Source of the DNA: Fimenecus sp045631075
GTDB lineage: Bacteria; Bacillota; Clostridia; Oscillospirales; Acutalibacteraceae
DNA: 25,839 nt
Assembly (NCBI GenBank): GCA_045631075.1
Contig: JAZQUC010000078.1
Span: 1 to 25,839, forward strand
Direction: 5' to 3'
Positions 1 through 9,162 of this stretch are shown here, piece after piece; position 1 is the stretch's first letter, and every line of letters starts with the position of its first letter. Position numbers and translations under genes: made by a program. The notes under the pieces are model-generated. The model was not told the origin of the DNA. It ran no database searches and was given only the letters and a program-made list of their open reading frames with translations.

Positions 1-6
1 ACATTA

Positions 7-1296
7 TTAATCCTCAAATCTGACTTTAATGGAGTTTGCGTGAGCTGTTAAGCCCTCTGTTTCTGCAAGAGAAACAACCTTATCCTTGCACTCACGAAGT
101 GCATCTTCTGTATAGTAAATAAAGCTTGATTTTTTAATAAAGCTGTCAACTGACAATGGTGAGAAAAATCTTGCAGTACCACTTGTAGGAAGAACATGGT
201 TAGGACCTGCAAAATAGTCACCTAATGGTTCAGGTGAATAGTTTCCAAGGAACACGCTACCTGCATTATCCATTCTGCCGATATATTCCATAGGATTCTG
301 CACACACATTTCAAGGTGTTCAGGTGCAAGTCTGTTTGCAAAGTCAACAGCCTTATCCATATTGTCACAGATAATAATAGCACTATAATCCTTAAGTGAT
401 TTTTCAATAATTTCTTTTCTTGAAAGCATTGCACACTGTCTTGCTAATTCTTTCTTTGTTTCCTCTGCAATCTCTGCACTTGTTGTAATAAGTATTGCAG
501 AAGCGAGAACATCATGCTCAGCCTGACTCATAAGGTCAGCAGCAAGGAATTTTGGGTTTGCTGTTTCATCAGCAACAATTAAAATTTCACTTGGACCTGC
601 AACCATATCAATATCAACTGTACCGTAAAGAAGTTTCTTTGCAGTAGCAACAAAAATGTTACCAGGACCTACAATTTTATCAACCTTTGGAACAGATTCT
701 GTACCATAAGCAAGTGCTGCAACAGCCTGTGCACCACCCATTAAGAATACTCTGTCTACTCCTGCAATTTTAGCAGCAGCAAGAATATCAGGGTTTGGTG
801 TACCATCCTTTGATGGAGGTGTTACCATAACAAGTTCCTTAACACCTGCGATTTTTGCAGGAATAGCATTCATAAGAACGCTTGATGGGTATGCTGCTGT
901 ACCACCAGGAACATAAAGACCTACTCTTTCAAGTCCACGAACACGCTGTCCCATAATTACACCATTTTCCTTTGTTGTAAGCCAACTCTGTTGCTTCTGA
1001 CGAGCGTGGAAATCACGGATGTTTTCAGCAGCATCTTCCAAAGCTTTTACGAAAAACGGGTCGCATTTTTCGATAGCCATATCAATTTCTTCTTTTGAAA
1101 TTTCTGCTTTTTCAGGTGCTTTGCCGTCAAACTTGATTGTGTATTTTAAAACGGCTTTATCACCGTTTGCTTTTACATTTTCAAGAATTTCTGTAACGGC
1201 AAGAGTAACTTTTTTATCTACCTCGCCACTTCTTTCTTTAAGCTGTGCAATAAGAGCTTCGTCAGCCTTACCGTCTGCAAATACTGTATTTATCAT
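7..1296 (-). CDS. hisD: Histidinol dehydrogenase
   Basis: Catalyses the last two steps of histidine synthesis, oxidising L-histidinol to histidine with two NAD+ in the cytoplasm; the family enzyme is a zinc-dependent homodimer. The 429-residue protein has the usual family length. Visible family blocks are VPGGTAAYPSS, GPGNIFVATAKK, GPSEILIVAD, SQAEHD (Gln and His zinc ligands in the family) and AGPNHVLPTSGTARF, followed near the C-terminus by GLTAHANS, whose His is the likely last zinc ligand. The ATG start is preceded by AAGGA, which lies inside the end of hisG, and the gap to hisG is only 4 bases, so the two are co-transcribed. Just past the TAA stop, an ATG at bases 2-4 of the minus strand probably opens the next his gene, cut by the window edge. 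Confidence 0.97.
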   Translation of the reverse strand: MINTVFADGKADEALIAQLKERSGEVDKKVTLAVTEILENVKANGDKAVLKYTIKFDGKAPEKAEISKEEIDMAIEKCDPFFVKALEDAAENIRDFHARQKQQSWLTTKENGVIMGQRVRGLERVGLYVPGGTAAYPSSVLMNAIPAKIAGVKELVMVTPPSKDGTPNPDILAAAKIAGVDRVFLMGGAQAVAALAYGTESVPKVDKIVGPGNIFVATAKKLLYGTVDIDMVAGPSEILIVADETANPKFLAADLMSQAEHDVLASAILITTSAEIAEETKKELARQCAMLSRKEIIEKSLKDYSAIIICDNMDKAVDFANRLAPEHLEMCVQNPMEYIGRMDNAGSVFLGNYSPEPLGDYFAGPNHVLPTSGTARFFSPLSVDSFIKKSSFIYYTEDALRECKDKVVSLAETEGLTAHANSIKVRFED

Positions 1297-1300
1297 ATTA

Positions 1301-1930
1301 TCAATCCTTTGGAATTACTTTTTCAATGTTTTCAAGAAAGCTGTCGATTTCCTCACGACGAAGCTTCATACTTGCCATATTCACGATTACACGAGCTGAA
1401 ACCGGCATAATCTTTTCTTTTACTTCAAGACCATTTTCCTTAAGTGTTGTTCCTGTTTCAACAATATCCACAATACCGTCAGCAAGATTTAAGAGAGGTG
1501 CTAATTCAACAGAGCCTTCAATTTTAATAATCTTAACATCCATTCCTTTGCCTTCAAAATATGCTTTTGTAATGTTAGGATATTTTGTTGCAATTCGTTT
1601 TGTATTGAATCCGTCGTAGAAATCAACGCCCTTTTGTGTTGCAAGTGCAAAGTCACATTTACCAAGATTCAAATCGGTCATTTCGTAGAAGCTTTTTCCG
1701 TTTTCAACGATTGTATCCTTACCTACAATACCGATATCGCAAACACCGTGTTCAACATATGTAATAACATCAGCAGCTTTTGCAAGGACAACCTCATAGT
1801 CACCTGCTGTGAGAATAAGGCGTCTGCCTTTGTTTATAAGCTGGTCACAATCAATTCCCATTTTCTCGAAAAGCTCAACACTCTTCTTTTCGAGTCTTCC
1901 TTTTGTAAGGGCAATTCTTAATTTTCTCAT
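1301..1930 (-). CDS. hisG: ATP phosphoribosyltransferase catalytic subunit, short form
   Basis: Makes phosphoribosyl-ATP from ATP and PRPP, the first committed and feedback-controlled step of histidine synthesis. At 209 residues this is the short form, which lacks the C-terminal regulatory domain of the long form and in known cases works only in a hetero-octamer with HisZ. The gene for HisZ lies directly upstream, as expected. Recognisable blocks are LRIALTKGRLEKKSVELF at the N-terminus, DIGIVGKDTI, and the PRPP-binding loop DIVETGTTLKENGL near residues 155-170. The ATG overlaps the hisZ stop in an ATGA-type junction, implying translational coupling, which suits two subunits made in fixed ratio. 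Confidence 0.97.
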   Translation of the reverse strand: MRKLRIALTKGRLEKKSVELFEKMGIDCDQLINKGRRLILTAGDYEVVLAKAADVITYVEHGVCDIGIVGKDTIVENGKSFYEMTDLNLGKCDFALATQKGVDFYDGFNTKRIATKYPNITKAYFEGKGMDVKIIKIEGSVELAPLLNLADGIVDIVETGTTLKENGLEVKEKIMPVSARVIVNMASMKLRREEIDSFLENIEKVIPKD

Positions 1931-3123
1931 ATCATTTCCTCCCTTACACTTTCACCGATTATGCAAATCTTTTTAATACCTTTTGAAATTGCATATTCCT
2001 TTGTTTCTTCATAGGTTTCAAATGTACTGTTTTCACAGTAAACACCGTCTGCACGAAGATTTTTTGAATACGCAAGTGCCTTAACGACATATTCTTTTTC
2101 ACCAAAAACAATAATTTCAGGAACTTTTTCTTCGTCAAGTTCATTTCTTGCAAGCATTACTGAAGACAGAGCACCTGTTTCAATACCGAAGCCTGTTGAA
2201 GGCATTTCTCTGCCAAATTCTGCACCAAGGCTGTCATAACGACCACCTGAAACAACTGAAATACCACTACCCTGAAGATATCCTTTAAAGATAATGCCTG
2301 TATAGTAATTTGTACGATTAACAAGGCTCAAATCAATAACGATTTTATTTTCAAGCCCTGCGTCGCATAAAAGCATATACAATTCTTTTAAGTAATCAAG
2401 GCTCTTTTGACCTTCATCACCCAAGTCAATCTGTTTTGCCTTTTCGATAATCTCAACGCCACCAAAGAATCTTGGAAGATTACGGATACAATCAGTTATG
2501 TCATTTTTACCGATTTTATCAAGAATATTGTTAAGTGAAACGAAATTTCTGCTTTCAACACAATCATAAATTTCACTTATAACCTCATCACTTACACTGA
2601 GTTTTTTACAAAGCTCTTTAAAGAAACCTGCGTGACCGATTTCAAGCTTAAAATCAGCAGATGTGCAAGTTTCGATAGACTCAACAGCAGTTGTAATAAC
2701 TTCCAAATCAGCACGAAGTCCATAAGCACCCATAAGTTCGATGCCACTTTGTGTTGCTTCATCATTTCTGCCTGTAAGATTTTTCTGTCTTACAAAAACA
2801 TTCTGATTATAGTAAAGACGAAGTGGAAGACGCGCATTCTGGAAACGAGTTGAAACGAGTCGCGCAATAGGAAGAGTTGAATCTGGTCTTAACACAAGTA
2901 ATCTTCCGTATGAGTCAGTCAAACTATATAAATCTTCAGGATTATAACCTGAGCTTTCACGATTGAACACATCGAAAAATTCGATTGTTGGTGTCATTAC
3001 CTTTTCGTAGCCTTTTGATTTGAAAACAGAGGAAAGTCTTTTTTCTGCACAACGGATAGCACGGCTTTCTTGCGCCAAATAATCTTTTGTTCCCTCAGGA
3101 GTAATTTTTGAGTAATTTTTCAT
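1927..3123 (-). CDS. hisZ: ATP phosphoribosyltransferase regulatory subunit
   Basis: A paralogue of the histidyl-tRNA synthetase catalytic domain that has lost aminoacylation and instead activates short-form HisG and carries the histidine feedback site. The protein (398 residues) keeps class II synthetase landmarks: TPEGTKDYL at the start, the motif-2 region RPDSTLPIARLVSTR near residue 79 and the motif-3 region GGRYDSLGAEFG near 290. Its C-terminal region, about 65 residues starting EIIVFGEKEY, does not look like an anticodon-binding domain. That, plus adjacency to short hisG, argues for hisZ rather than hisS. It is the first gene of the his unit, with AAGGA eleven bases ahead of the ATG and its own promoter at 3169-3197. 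Confidence 0.94.
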   Translation of the reverse strand: MKNYSKITPEGTKDYLAQESRAIRCAEKRLSSVFKSKGYEKVMTPTIEFFDVFNRESSGYNPEDLYSLTDSYGRLLVLRPDSTLPIARLVSTRFQNARLPLRLYYNQNVFVRQKNLTGRNDEATQSGIELMGAYGLRADLEVITTAVESIETCTSADFKLEIGHAGFFKELCKKLSVSDEVISEIYDCVESRNFVSLNNILDKIGKNDITDCIRNLPRFFGGVEIIEKAKQIDLGDEGQKSLDYLKELYMLLCDAGLENKIVIDLSLVNRTNYYTGIIFKGYLQGSGISVVSGGRYDSLGAEFGREMPSTGFGIETGALSSVMLARNELDEEKVPEIIVFGEKEYVVKALAYSKNLRADGVYCENSTFETYEETKEYAISKGIKKICIIGESVREEMI

Positions 3124-3168
3124 CTATAATAATTCCTTTTTTATTGTTTTTTGCTTTAGTGTGCTACT

Positions 3169-3197
3169 ATGCTACCATAATAAAGTATCAAAGTCAA
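3169..3197 (-). promoter_or_regulatory. Sigma-A-type promoter for hisZGD
   Basis: Read on the minus strand: TTGACT, a 17-base spacer, then TAGCAT preceded by TGG, which gives an extended -10 (TGn). The -10 lies within a direct repeat GTAGCA-TA-GTAGCA. No strong GC-rich terminator separates polC from this promoter. Only an A/T-only stem (taatata-caaa-tatatta, 3204-3221) overlaps the polC stop codon, so some read-through from the upstream operon is possible. No T-box or leader-peptide attenuator could be seen in the short leader. Confidence 0.6.
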
Positions 3198-3218
3198 CTA
3201 TAATAATATACAAATATA

Positions 3219-6200
3219 TTAAAATCCAAAGAAAGAGATTTGGGCAGTTTCAGGCATATCACCGAAAGCGCCGATTTCCTTAAGAGCAGTAACAACGGCA
3301 CTTGAAGCACCTGTCTTTGCTTGGAAATCGTCAACCGAAACAAAGGTTCCGTCACTTTCATCTCGTCTTCTTACTATTTCATCAGCAGCCTTTTCACCAA
3401 CACCTGACAAAGCAGAAAACGGCATTCTGATTTTTCCGTCATCAATGTAATATACACTTGCACGGGATTTATAAATATCAACAGGAAGAAGTTCAACACC
3501 TCTTGCCATCATTTCATTAACAACCTGCAATGCAGTAAATTGGTCTTTTTCTTTGGTTGTCATTGGCTTTCTGTCCTTTGGCTCTGCATTAAGAGGTCCA
3601 TGAAGTTCAACCATCTTTCTTTTAACTGCATCTCTGCCCTGACAAACTGTAACAGCGTCAAGGTCACCGCCACGAACAGTCAAAAATGCTGTGTAATATT
3701 CAGTCGGTTTATAAATCTTGTACCAACCAAGGCGAAGTGCTGCGATAACGTAAGCCGCGGCGTGAGCCTTCGGGAACATATACTTAATTTTTCTACAAGA
3801 TTCCATATACCATTCAGGAACATTACACTCTCTCATTGCTTCTTCTGCACCTTCAGGGAATCCGACTTTTGCAACGATACCTTTTCTTGTCTTTTCCATA
3901 ATGTTAAAGGCAAGACCTGAATCAAGACCTTTATGCATAAGGTAAGTCATAATACTGTCACGAGTACCGATAACATCAGAAATTGTACAAGTGCCATCTT
4001 TGATGAGTTCCTGTGCATTACCGAGCCAAACGTCAGTACCGTGAGAAAGACCTGAAATCTGTAAAAGGTCAGAGAAGCATTTAGGCTGTGCTTCCATAAG
4101 CATACCACGAACAAAATCCGTACCCATTTCAGGGATTGAAAGTGTACCTGTCTGTACACCAATATCGTCAGGAGTAAGCCCCAACGCCTCAGGGCTTGTA
4201 CAAAGACTTACGATTTTAGGGTCGCATACATCAACATCCATAACAGGAATTCCTGTCATATCTTCAAGATGCTTATAAAGGGTGGGCACATCATGGCCGA
4301 GAATATCAAGTTTAAGAATTGTATCGTGAAGGAAATGGAAGTCAAAGTGCGTTGTTTCCATATCTGAAGAAGTGTCATTTGCAGGGAATTGAACTGCAGT
4401 AAAATCATAAACATCAAATTCATTAGGCACAACAACCATACCGCCAGGATGCTGGCCTGTTGTACGCTTAATTCCCGTACAACCTTTTGTAAGTCTGTCT
4501 TCTTCTGCACGAGTTACAACTTTTCCGCGTTCTTCAAGATACTTTTTAACATAACCGTAAGCAGTTTTATCGGCAACCGTTGCAATAGTACCCGCTTTAA
4601 ACACGTGATCACGACCGAAAAGCTCTTCAGTATATCTGTGCGCATTACCCTGATAGTCACCTGAAAAGTTAAGGTCGATATCGGGAGCCTTGTCACCGTG
4701 GAAACCAAGGAATGTTTCGAACGGAATTTCGTGACCGTCACGAATCATAGGAATGTCACAATGTGGACAATTTTTTGGTGGCATATCAAAGCCTGAACCA
4801 TATTCACCGTGAAGGAAGAATTCACTGTGTCGGCATTTTGGACAACGGTAATGAGGTGCTAACGGGTTAACCTCGGAAATACCTGCCATTGTAGCAACGA
4901 ATGATGAACCAACAGAACCTCGTGAACCAACGTGATAACCGTGTGCTTCGGAATCCCAAACAAGTTTTTGTGCGATAATATAAAGAACCGCGAATCCGTG
5001 CTTGATAATAGATTCAAGTTCTCGTGTAAGTCTGTCTGCAACATATTCAGGAACTTCTTCACCATACCAATCCTTTGCCTTATCCCAACAAATCTGACGA
5101 AGCTCGTCTTCTGCACCAGGGATTGACGGCTGGAATGTGCCTTCCGGAATAGGTCTTACCTGTTCAATCATATCAGCAATTTTGTTTGTGTTTGTAACAA
5201 CAACTTCATATGCTGTGTCTTCACCAAGATAAGCGAATTCTTCAAGCATTTCGTCAGTTGTTTTAAAGTAAAGTGGTGCTTGGTCATCGGCATCATCAAA
5301 GCCTTTACCTGCCATAAGAATTGCACGAAATTTAGCATCCTCAGGGTCCATAAAGTGAACATCACCTGTTGCGCAAACAAGTTTTTCAAGTTTATCTGCT
5401 ATATGTATAATTTTTCGATTTATATCACGGATATCTTCAATCGTTTTGATTTTATTGTACTCTTTATTTCTGTCCGGATTTTTCGCATTAGGGTCAGAAT
5501 GAGCATCAATCATAAACTTGTTGTTTCCGTCAGGCTGAATTTCAAGATAGTCATAGAAGCTTGCAATCTGAAGGACTTCTTCGTCACTCTTTTCAAGAAG
5601 AATCGCTCTAATAAGCTCACCTGCTTCACAAGCAGAGCCTACAATAATTCCATCTCTTAACTCAATAAGCTTTGAGCGTGGAATACAAGGTCTTTTATGA
5701 AAATATGTTGTATGTGCAAGTGACACAAGCTTATATAAATTTTTAAGACCTGCTTTATTCTGCACAAGAAGGATAATATGATATCTTGGAAGACTTTGCC
5801 AAGGTGTTTCAGGATTTACCATATCATCAATAAGATAACCTTCAACACCGTAAATCAGTTTAATATCATCTTTGCCTTTACCCTTCATTGCATCAGGATA
5901 ACCCTGTACATTACCATGGTCAGTAATTGCGATTGCAGGATGTCCCCAACTGATTGCGCGTTTAACAAGCTTATCAGCAGATGTCATACCGTCCATATCG
6001 GACATATTTGTATGTAAATGAAGTTCAACTCGTTTTTTCTCGGCTGTATCCTGCTTTTTGATTGGTGATACAGTATTAACTGCAGTTGCAGAAATAATAT
6101 TTTCACCCGAATATTTATCAAATGACACTCGGCCGTAAACGATTACGGTCATACCTTCTTTAAGTGCATCAAGAAATGATTTTGCCTTTTCACAAGATTC

Positions 6201-7013
6201 AAAAATCTTTACTGTATATGAATATGTCTTGTCTGTAATATTAAAATTGATAATATTGTTTTTGCCATCACGGGTTGTTCGTACTTCAAGGCTGAAAACC
6301 TCACCCCAAACAGTAACTGCACCACTTTCAATTCCAACATCAATAAGAGACTGCATATTTCCTGTACGGATAAGACTTCCGTAAATTGGCTTTTGTGTTT
6401 CAAGATAAAGTGGAAAACCGTCTTTGACAACATGAGGCTTTGGCTCGTCAGGTTGAGTTATAACCTGTGGTTCAGGAATATTTCTTTCACGACGAATTTC
6501 TTCGTCAGCCTTTTTCTGCATACTATCAATTGCTTTTTCAGTATTGAAGTCATTTTCCTGGCAAAGAGTTACTGTATAATCAACGCCAAAAATACCTTTT
6601 ATTATTCTTTCAATTTCTTTTTCACAGTTAGCAGATGAAAGAATTTCTTTTCCACCCTTTTTAAGGTTAATTTTTAATTCTCTGCCTGAAACTTCATATT
6701 CTGCATTATTAAAATAACCATTTGCAACAATTATTTTATCCCTAAGAATTTCCACAACCATAGGCATATATTCTGTGGTAAAGCCTGTTCTTGATTCGTC
6801 ACAAATAATATTTATATGTACACCGACAGCCCTTGAAAGAGTACTTTCAAGAACTTGGATTCTTTCATTTTCAAATTTTTTGTATGGTTTTATAGTGAGC
6901 TTTGCACTCATCTTTTCGTGGGAAATCACAAACCCCACAATTTCCGCCATAGAGAAATCAAGATTTTGTGCCCAGTCAAAATACTCACCAAAAAGTGATT
7001 TAACTATCGCCAT
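3219..7013 (-). CDS. polC: DNA polymerase III alpha subunit, PolC type, without the exonuclease domain
   Basis: Replicative DNA polymerase of Firmicutes. In order: N-terminal tau-binding-like region (about 1-190), OB domain (about 225-315), PHP domain beginning at HLHTNMSDMDG (H332, H334) with TDHGN and GVEGYL (389-394), PHP remainder to CATGDVHFMD, polymerase core with the Cys4 zinc knuckle C724/C727/C749/C752 and catalytic D778-I-D780 in PDIDLNFSGDYQ, then the C-terminal fingers and HhH region. At 1264 residues it is about 170 shorter than Bacillus PolC (about 1437). The loss falls in one place: YLIDDMVN (about 397) runs straight into RYHIILLVQNKAGLKNLYKLVSL (from about 410), where family members carry the DEDDh 3'-5' exonuclease. 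No DVETTG-type motif is present anywhere. The frame is open across the junction, so this is not a local frameshift. Last gene of the operon, 13 bases after ispG. Confidence 0.96.
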   Translation of the reverse strand: MAIVKSLFGEYFDWAQNLDFSMAEIVGFVISHEKMSAKLTIKPYKKFENERIQVLESTLSRAVGVHINIICDESRTGFTTEYMPMVVEILRDKIIVANGYFNNAEYEVSGRELKINLKKGGKEILSSANCEKEIERIIKGIFGVDYTVTLCQENDFNTEKAIDSMQKKADEEIRRERNIPEPQVITQPDEPKPHVVKDGFPLYLETQKPIYGSLIRTGNMQSLIDVGIESGAVTVWGEVFSLEVRTTRDGKNNIINFNITDKTYSYTVKIFESCEKAKSFLDALKEGMTVIVYGRVSFDKYSGENIISATAVNTVSPIKKQDTAEKKRVELHLHTNMSDMDGMTSADKLVKRAISWGHPAIAITDHGNVQGYPDAMKGKGKDDIKLIYGVEGYLIDDMVNPETPWQSLPRYHIILLVQNKAGLKNLYKLVSLAHTTYFHKRPCIPRSKLIELRDGIIVGSACEAGELIRAILLEKSDEEVLQIASFYDYLEIQPDGNNKFMIDAHSDPNAKNPDRNKEYNKIKTIEDIRDINRKIIHIADKLEKLVCATGDVHFMDPEDAKFRAILMAGKGFDDADDQAPLYFKTTDEMLEEFAYLGEDTAYEVVVTNTNKIADMIEQVRPIPEGTFQPSIPGAEDELRQICWDKAKDWYGEEVPEYVADRLTRELESIIKHGFAVLYIIAQKLVWDSEAHGYHVGSRGSVGSSFVATMAGISEVNPLAPHYRCPKCRHSEFFLHGEYGSGFDMPPKNCPHCDIPMIRDGHEIPFETFLGFHGDKAPDIDLNFSGDYQGNAHRYTEELFGRDHVFKAGTIATVADKTAYGYVKKYLEERGKVVTRAEEDRLTKGCTGIKRTTGQHPGGMVVVPNEFDVYDFTAVQFPANDTSSDMETTHFDFHFLHDTILKLDILGHDVPTLYKHLEDMTGIPVMDVDVCDPKIVSLCTSPEALGLTPDDIGVQTGTLSIPEMGTDFVRGMLMEAQPKCFSDLLQISGLSHGTDVWLGNAQELIKDGTCTISDVIGTRDSIMTYLMHKGLDSGLAFNIMEKTRKGIVAKVGFPEGAEEAMRECNVPEWYMESCRKIKYMFPKAHAAAYVIAALRLGWYKIYKPTEYYTAFLTVRGGDLDAVTVCQGRDAVKRKMVELHGPLNAEPKDRKPMTTKEKDQFTALQVVNEMMARGVELLPVDIYKSRASVYYIDDGKIRMPFSALSGVGEKAADEIVRRRDESDGTFVSVDDFQAKTGASSAVVTALKEIGAFGDMPETAQISFFGF

Positions 7014-7026
7014 ATATCTTTCACCG

Positions 7027-8079
7027 TTATAATTTTTCTATTTCCTTTAAAAGTTCATCCACAATTTCGTTTTCGTTTACTTTTTTAAGTACTTCACCGT
7101 GTTTGAAAATAACACCGCAACCGTCACCACCAGCAACACCGATGTCAGCTTCCTTTGCTTCACCAGGGCCATTGACAACACAACCCATTACTGCAACTTT
7201 AATTGGTTTATCATAATTTGCAAGTGCTTTTTCTACTTTTTCTGCAAGACCGATAAGGTCGATTTTTGTTCTTCCACAAGTTGGACAAGAAACAATTTGT
7301 GCACAGTCGGTTTTAATCCCTGCTGCCTTTAAAATATCATATCCTGCTTTTACTTCAGTAACAGGGTCAGCAGTCATTGAAACTCGGATTGTGTCACCAA
7401 TACCGTCAAGAAGAAGTGAGCCAATGCCGATACTTGATTTTACAAGTGCCATATTGTGTGTACCTGCTTCTGTAACACCTAAATGTAACGGATAATCACA
7501 CATATCGGCAACAATTCTGTATGCTTTAACCATTTTCTGCACATCAGAAGATTTAATAGACACAACAATGTCGTTGAAATCAAATTTTTCAAGAAGCCCT
7601 ATATGGTACATAGCACTTTCAGCCATAGCTTCAGGTGTTGGTGAGCCATATTTTGCTAAAAGATGCTTTTCAAGTGAGCCCGAATTCACACCAATTCTGA
7701 TTGGTACATTATGAAGACGACATGCATCAGCAACTGCCTTTACCTTGTCATCATCACCGATATTACCAGGATTGATTCGAATTTTATCAACACCTGCTTT
7801 AACGCTTTCCAAAGCGCAACGATAATCAAAGTGAATATCGGCAACAACAGGAATGCTGACTGCATTTTTTACTGCATATAAAGTTTTAACAGCCTCAGAA
7901 TTAGGTACAGTAAGACGAATAATCTGACAACCTGCTTTTTCTAATTCAACAGCTTGTCTTACATTACCCTCTGCATCCTCCGCAATAACATTGAGCATTG
8001 ACTGAACAGATATTGGGTTATCGCCACCGATTTTAACATTTCCTGCCGTTACAACACGGCTTTTTCTGCGTTCTATCAT
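7027..8079 (-). CDS. ispG: 4-hydroxy-3-methylbut-2-en-1-yl diphosphate synthase (flavodoxin)
   Basis: Penultimate enzyme of the methylerythritol phosphate route, reducing MEcPP to HMBPP with a [4Fe-4S] cluster. The three cluster cysteines are visible as C265 and C268 in SCPTCGRT and C300 in MGCVVNGPGEA; E307 in the same block is the family's fourth ligand. The TIM-barrel half is clear (SVQSMLN, ADIHFDYRCAL, KIRINPGNIG). About 350 residues is the usual length of the two-domain bacterial form. An in-frame GTG lies two codons upstream, but the ATG at 8077-8079 sits better behind GGTGTGA, so it was chosen. It follows rseP by about a dozen bases and shares the operon with dxr and uppS, which use the same isoprenoid pool. 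Confidence 0.96.
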   Translation of the reverse strand: MIERRKSRVVTAGNVKIGGDNPISVQSMLNVIAEDAEGNVRQAVELEKAGCQIIRLTVPNSEAVKTLYAVKNAVSIPVVADIHFDYRCALESVKAGVDKIRINPGNIGDDDKVKAVADACRLHNVPIRIGVNSGSLEKHLLAKYGSPTPEAMAESAMYHIGLLEKFDFNDIVVSIKSSDVQKMVKAYRIVADMCDYPLHLGVTEAGTHNMALVKSSIGIGSLLLDGIGDTIRVSMTADPVTEVKAGYDILKAAGIKTDCAQIVSCPTCGRTKIDLIGLAEKVEKALANYDKPIKVAVMGCVVNGPGEAKEADIGVAGGDGCGVIFKHGEVLKKVNENEIVDELLKEIEKL

Positions 8080-8091
8080 AATCACACCATC

Positions 8092-9162
8092 TTAGTTCTT
8101 TATAAGATTTAAAATATCATTAAATGTTACTATCACCATTAAAAGCAACAGCAGTACAAGTCCCGCACCGTGAACATATCCCTCATATTTCGGATTAATC
8201 GGTTTTCTTCGAATTCCCTCAACTGCAAGGAAGAAAAGTCGTCCACCATCAAGCGCAGGTAATGGCAACAAGTTGAAAATACCGATATTTATTGAAATAA
8301 ATGCCATCAGAGTAAGTGCAGATATAAGGTTTGCCCTACTTTCAACCGCTGAAGATGTTATATCTGCAAGAATATTTACCGTACCAACAGGACCCGACAA
8401 ATCAGAAAGTCCGAACTTCCCTGTCACAAGGTCAAAAAGACTTAACCACACAAGTCTGCCGATTGATGCCGTCTGCTTAAATGCATTTGATATTACATTG
8501 AAAAATGTAGGTTCAACACCACGGATAATAAAGTCATATTTTATAAGTGTATATCCTTGTTCAACGGTTGTTTCAAACTTAACATCTGAAAGTTCAACCT
8601 TTTTGCCATCACGACGCACAGTCATATCATAAATACCGTCTTCACTTCTTGTCATAAGGAAAGAGATATCCATATCAGAAAAAACTCTGTGACCATCAAT
8701 TTCGAGAATCTGGTCACCGATTTCAAGTCCTGACTGTTGGCTTACAGCGTTTTCTTCAAAGCTATGAATCTGATTTGTACCGATTAAATCTTCCATTGAA
8801 AGGCAGGTCGCAACTATCACAACACCTAAAATCAAATTCATAATTGCACCTGCAGCCACAATTATGATTTTCTGCCATACTTTTTTATTGCCAAAAGCAT
8901 TTTCATCCGTACTTTCTTCATCTTCACCCTCCATACTTACATAACCACCGATTGGAAGAAGACGAAGTGCATAGGTCGTATCTCCTTTTTTCTTTTTGAA
9001 AACTGCAGGACCCATTCCCAATGCAAATTCATTAACCTTTACTTTAAAAAGCTTTGCGAAAGTAAAATGTCCCAACTCGTGTATTGAAATAAGAAGTCCG
9101 AAAAATAAAATTGCCACTAAGAAAGGCCATACCTTTGCCCAGATTTCCAAAAAATTCACCAC
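8092..9162 (-). CDS. rseP: RIP-type site-2 metalloprotease (RseP/RasP family)
   Basis: Intramembrane zinc protease that cleaves transmembrane segments such as anti-sigma factors and leftover signal peptides. The zinc motif HELGH (residues 28-32) lies in the first membrane helix. A PDZ domain spans roughly residues 125-200, with the region around DQILEIDGHRV typical of it. The second metal and active-site block FNLLPLPALDGGRLF lies toward the C-terminus, followed by two hydrophobic helices. Length (about 356) and the LSGPVGT block fit the family. The start is uncertain: GTG at 9160-9162 overlaps the dxr stop but has no ribosome binding site, whereas TTG at 9148-9150 has GGTGA about six bases ahead. 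Either start keeps all motifs. The dxr-rseP order is common in Firmicutes. Confidence 0.95.
   Translation of the reverse strand: MVNFLEIWAKVWPFLVAILFFGLLISIHELGHFTFAKLFKVKVNEFALGMGPAVFKKKKGDTTYALRLLPIGGYVSMEGEDEESTDENAFGNKKVWQKIIIVAAGAIMNLILGVVIVATCLSMEDLIGTNQIHSFEENAVSQQSGLEIGDQILEIDGHRVFSDMDISFLMTRSEDGIYDMTVRRDGKKVELSDVKFETTVEQGYTLIKYDFIIRGVEPTFFNVISNAFKQTASIGRLVWLSLFDLVTGKFGLSDLSGPVGTVNILADITSSAVESRANLISALTLMAFISINIGIFNLLPLPALDGGRLFFLAVEGIRRKPINPKYEGYVHGAGLVLLLLLMVIVTFNDILNLIKN

Noticed and set aside
1927..3123. hisS (histidyl-tRNA synthetase)
   Set aside because: Lacks a recognisable anticodon-binding domain and overlaps short-form hisG, so hisZ fits better.
3204..3221. Inverted repeat taatata-caaa-tatatta as polC terminator
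   Set aside because: Stem is A/T only and overlaps the stop codon, with no U-run; too weak to call an intrinsic terminator.
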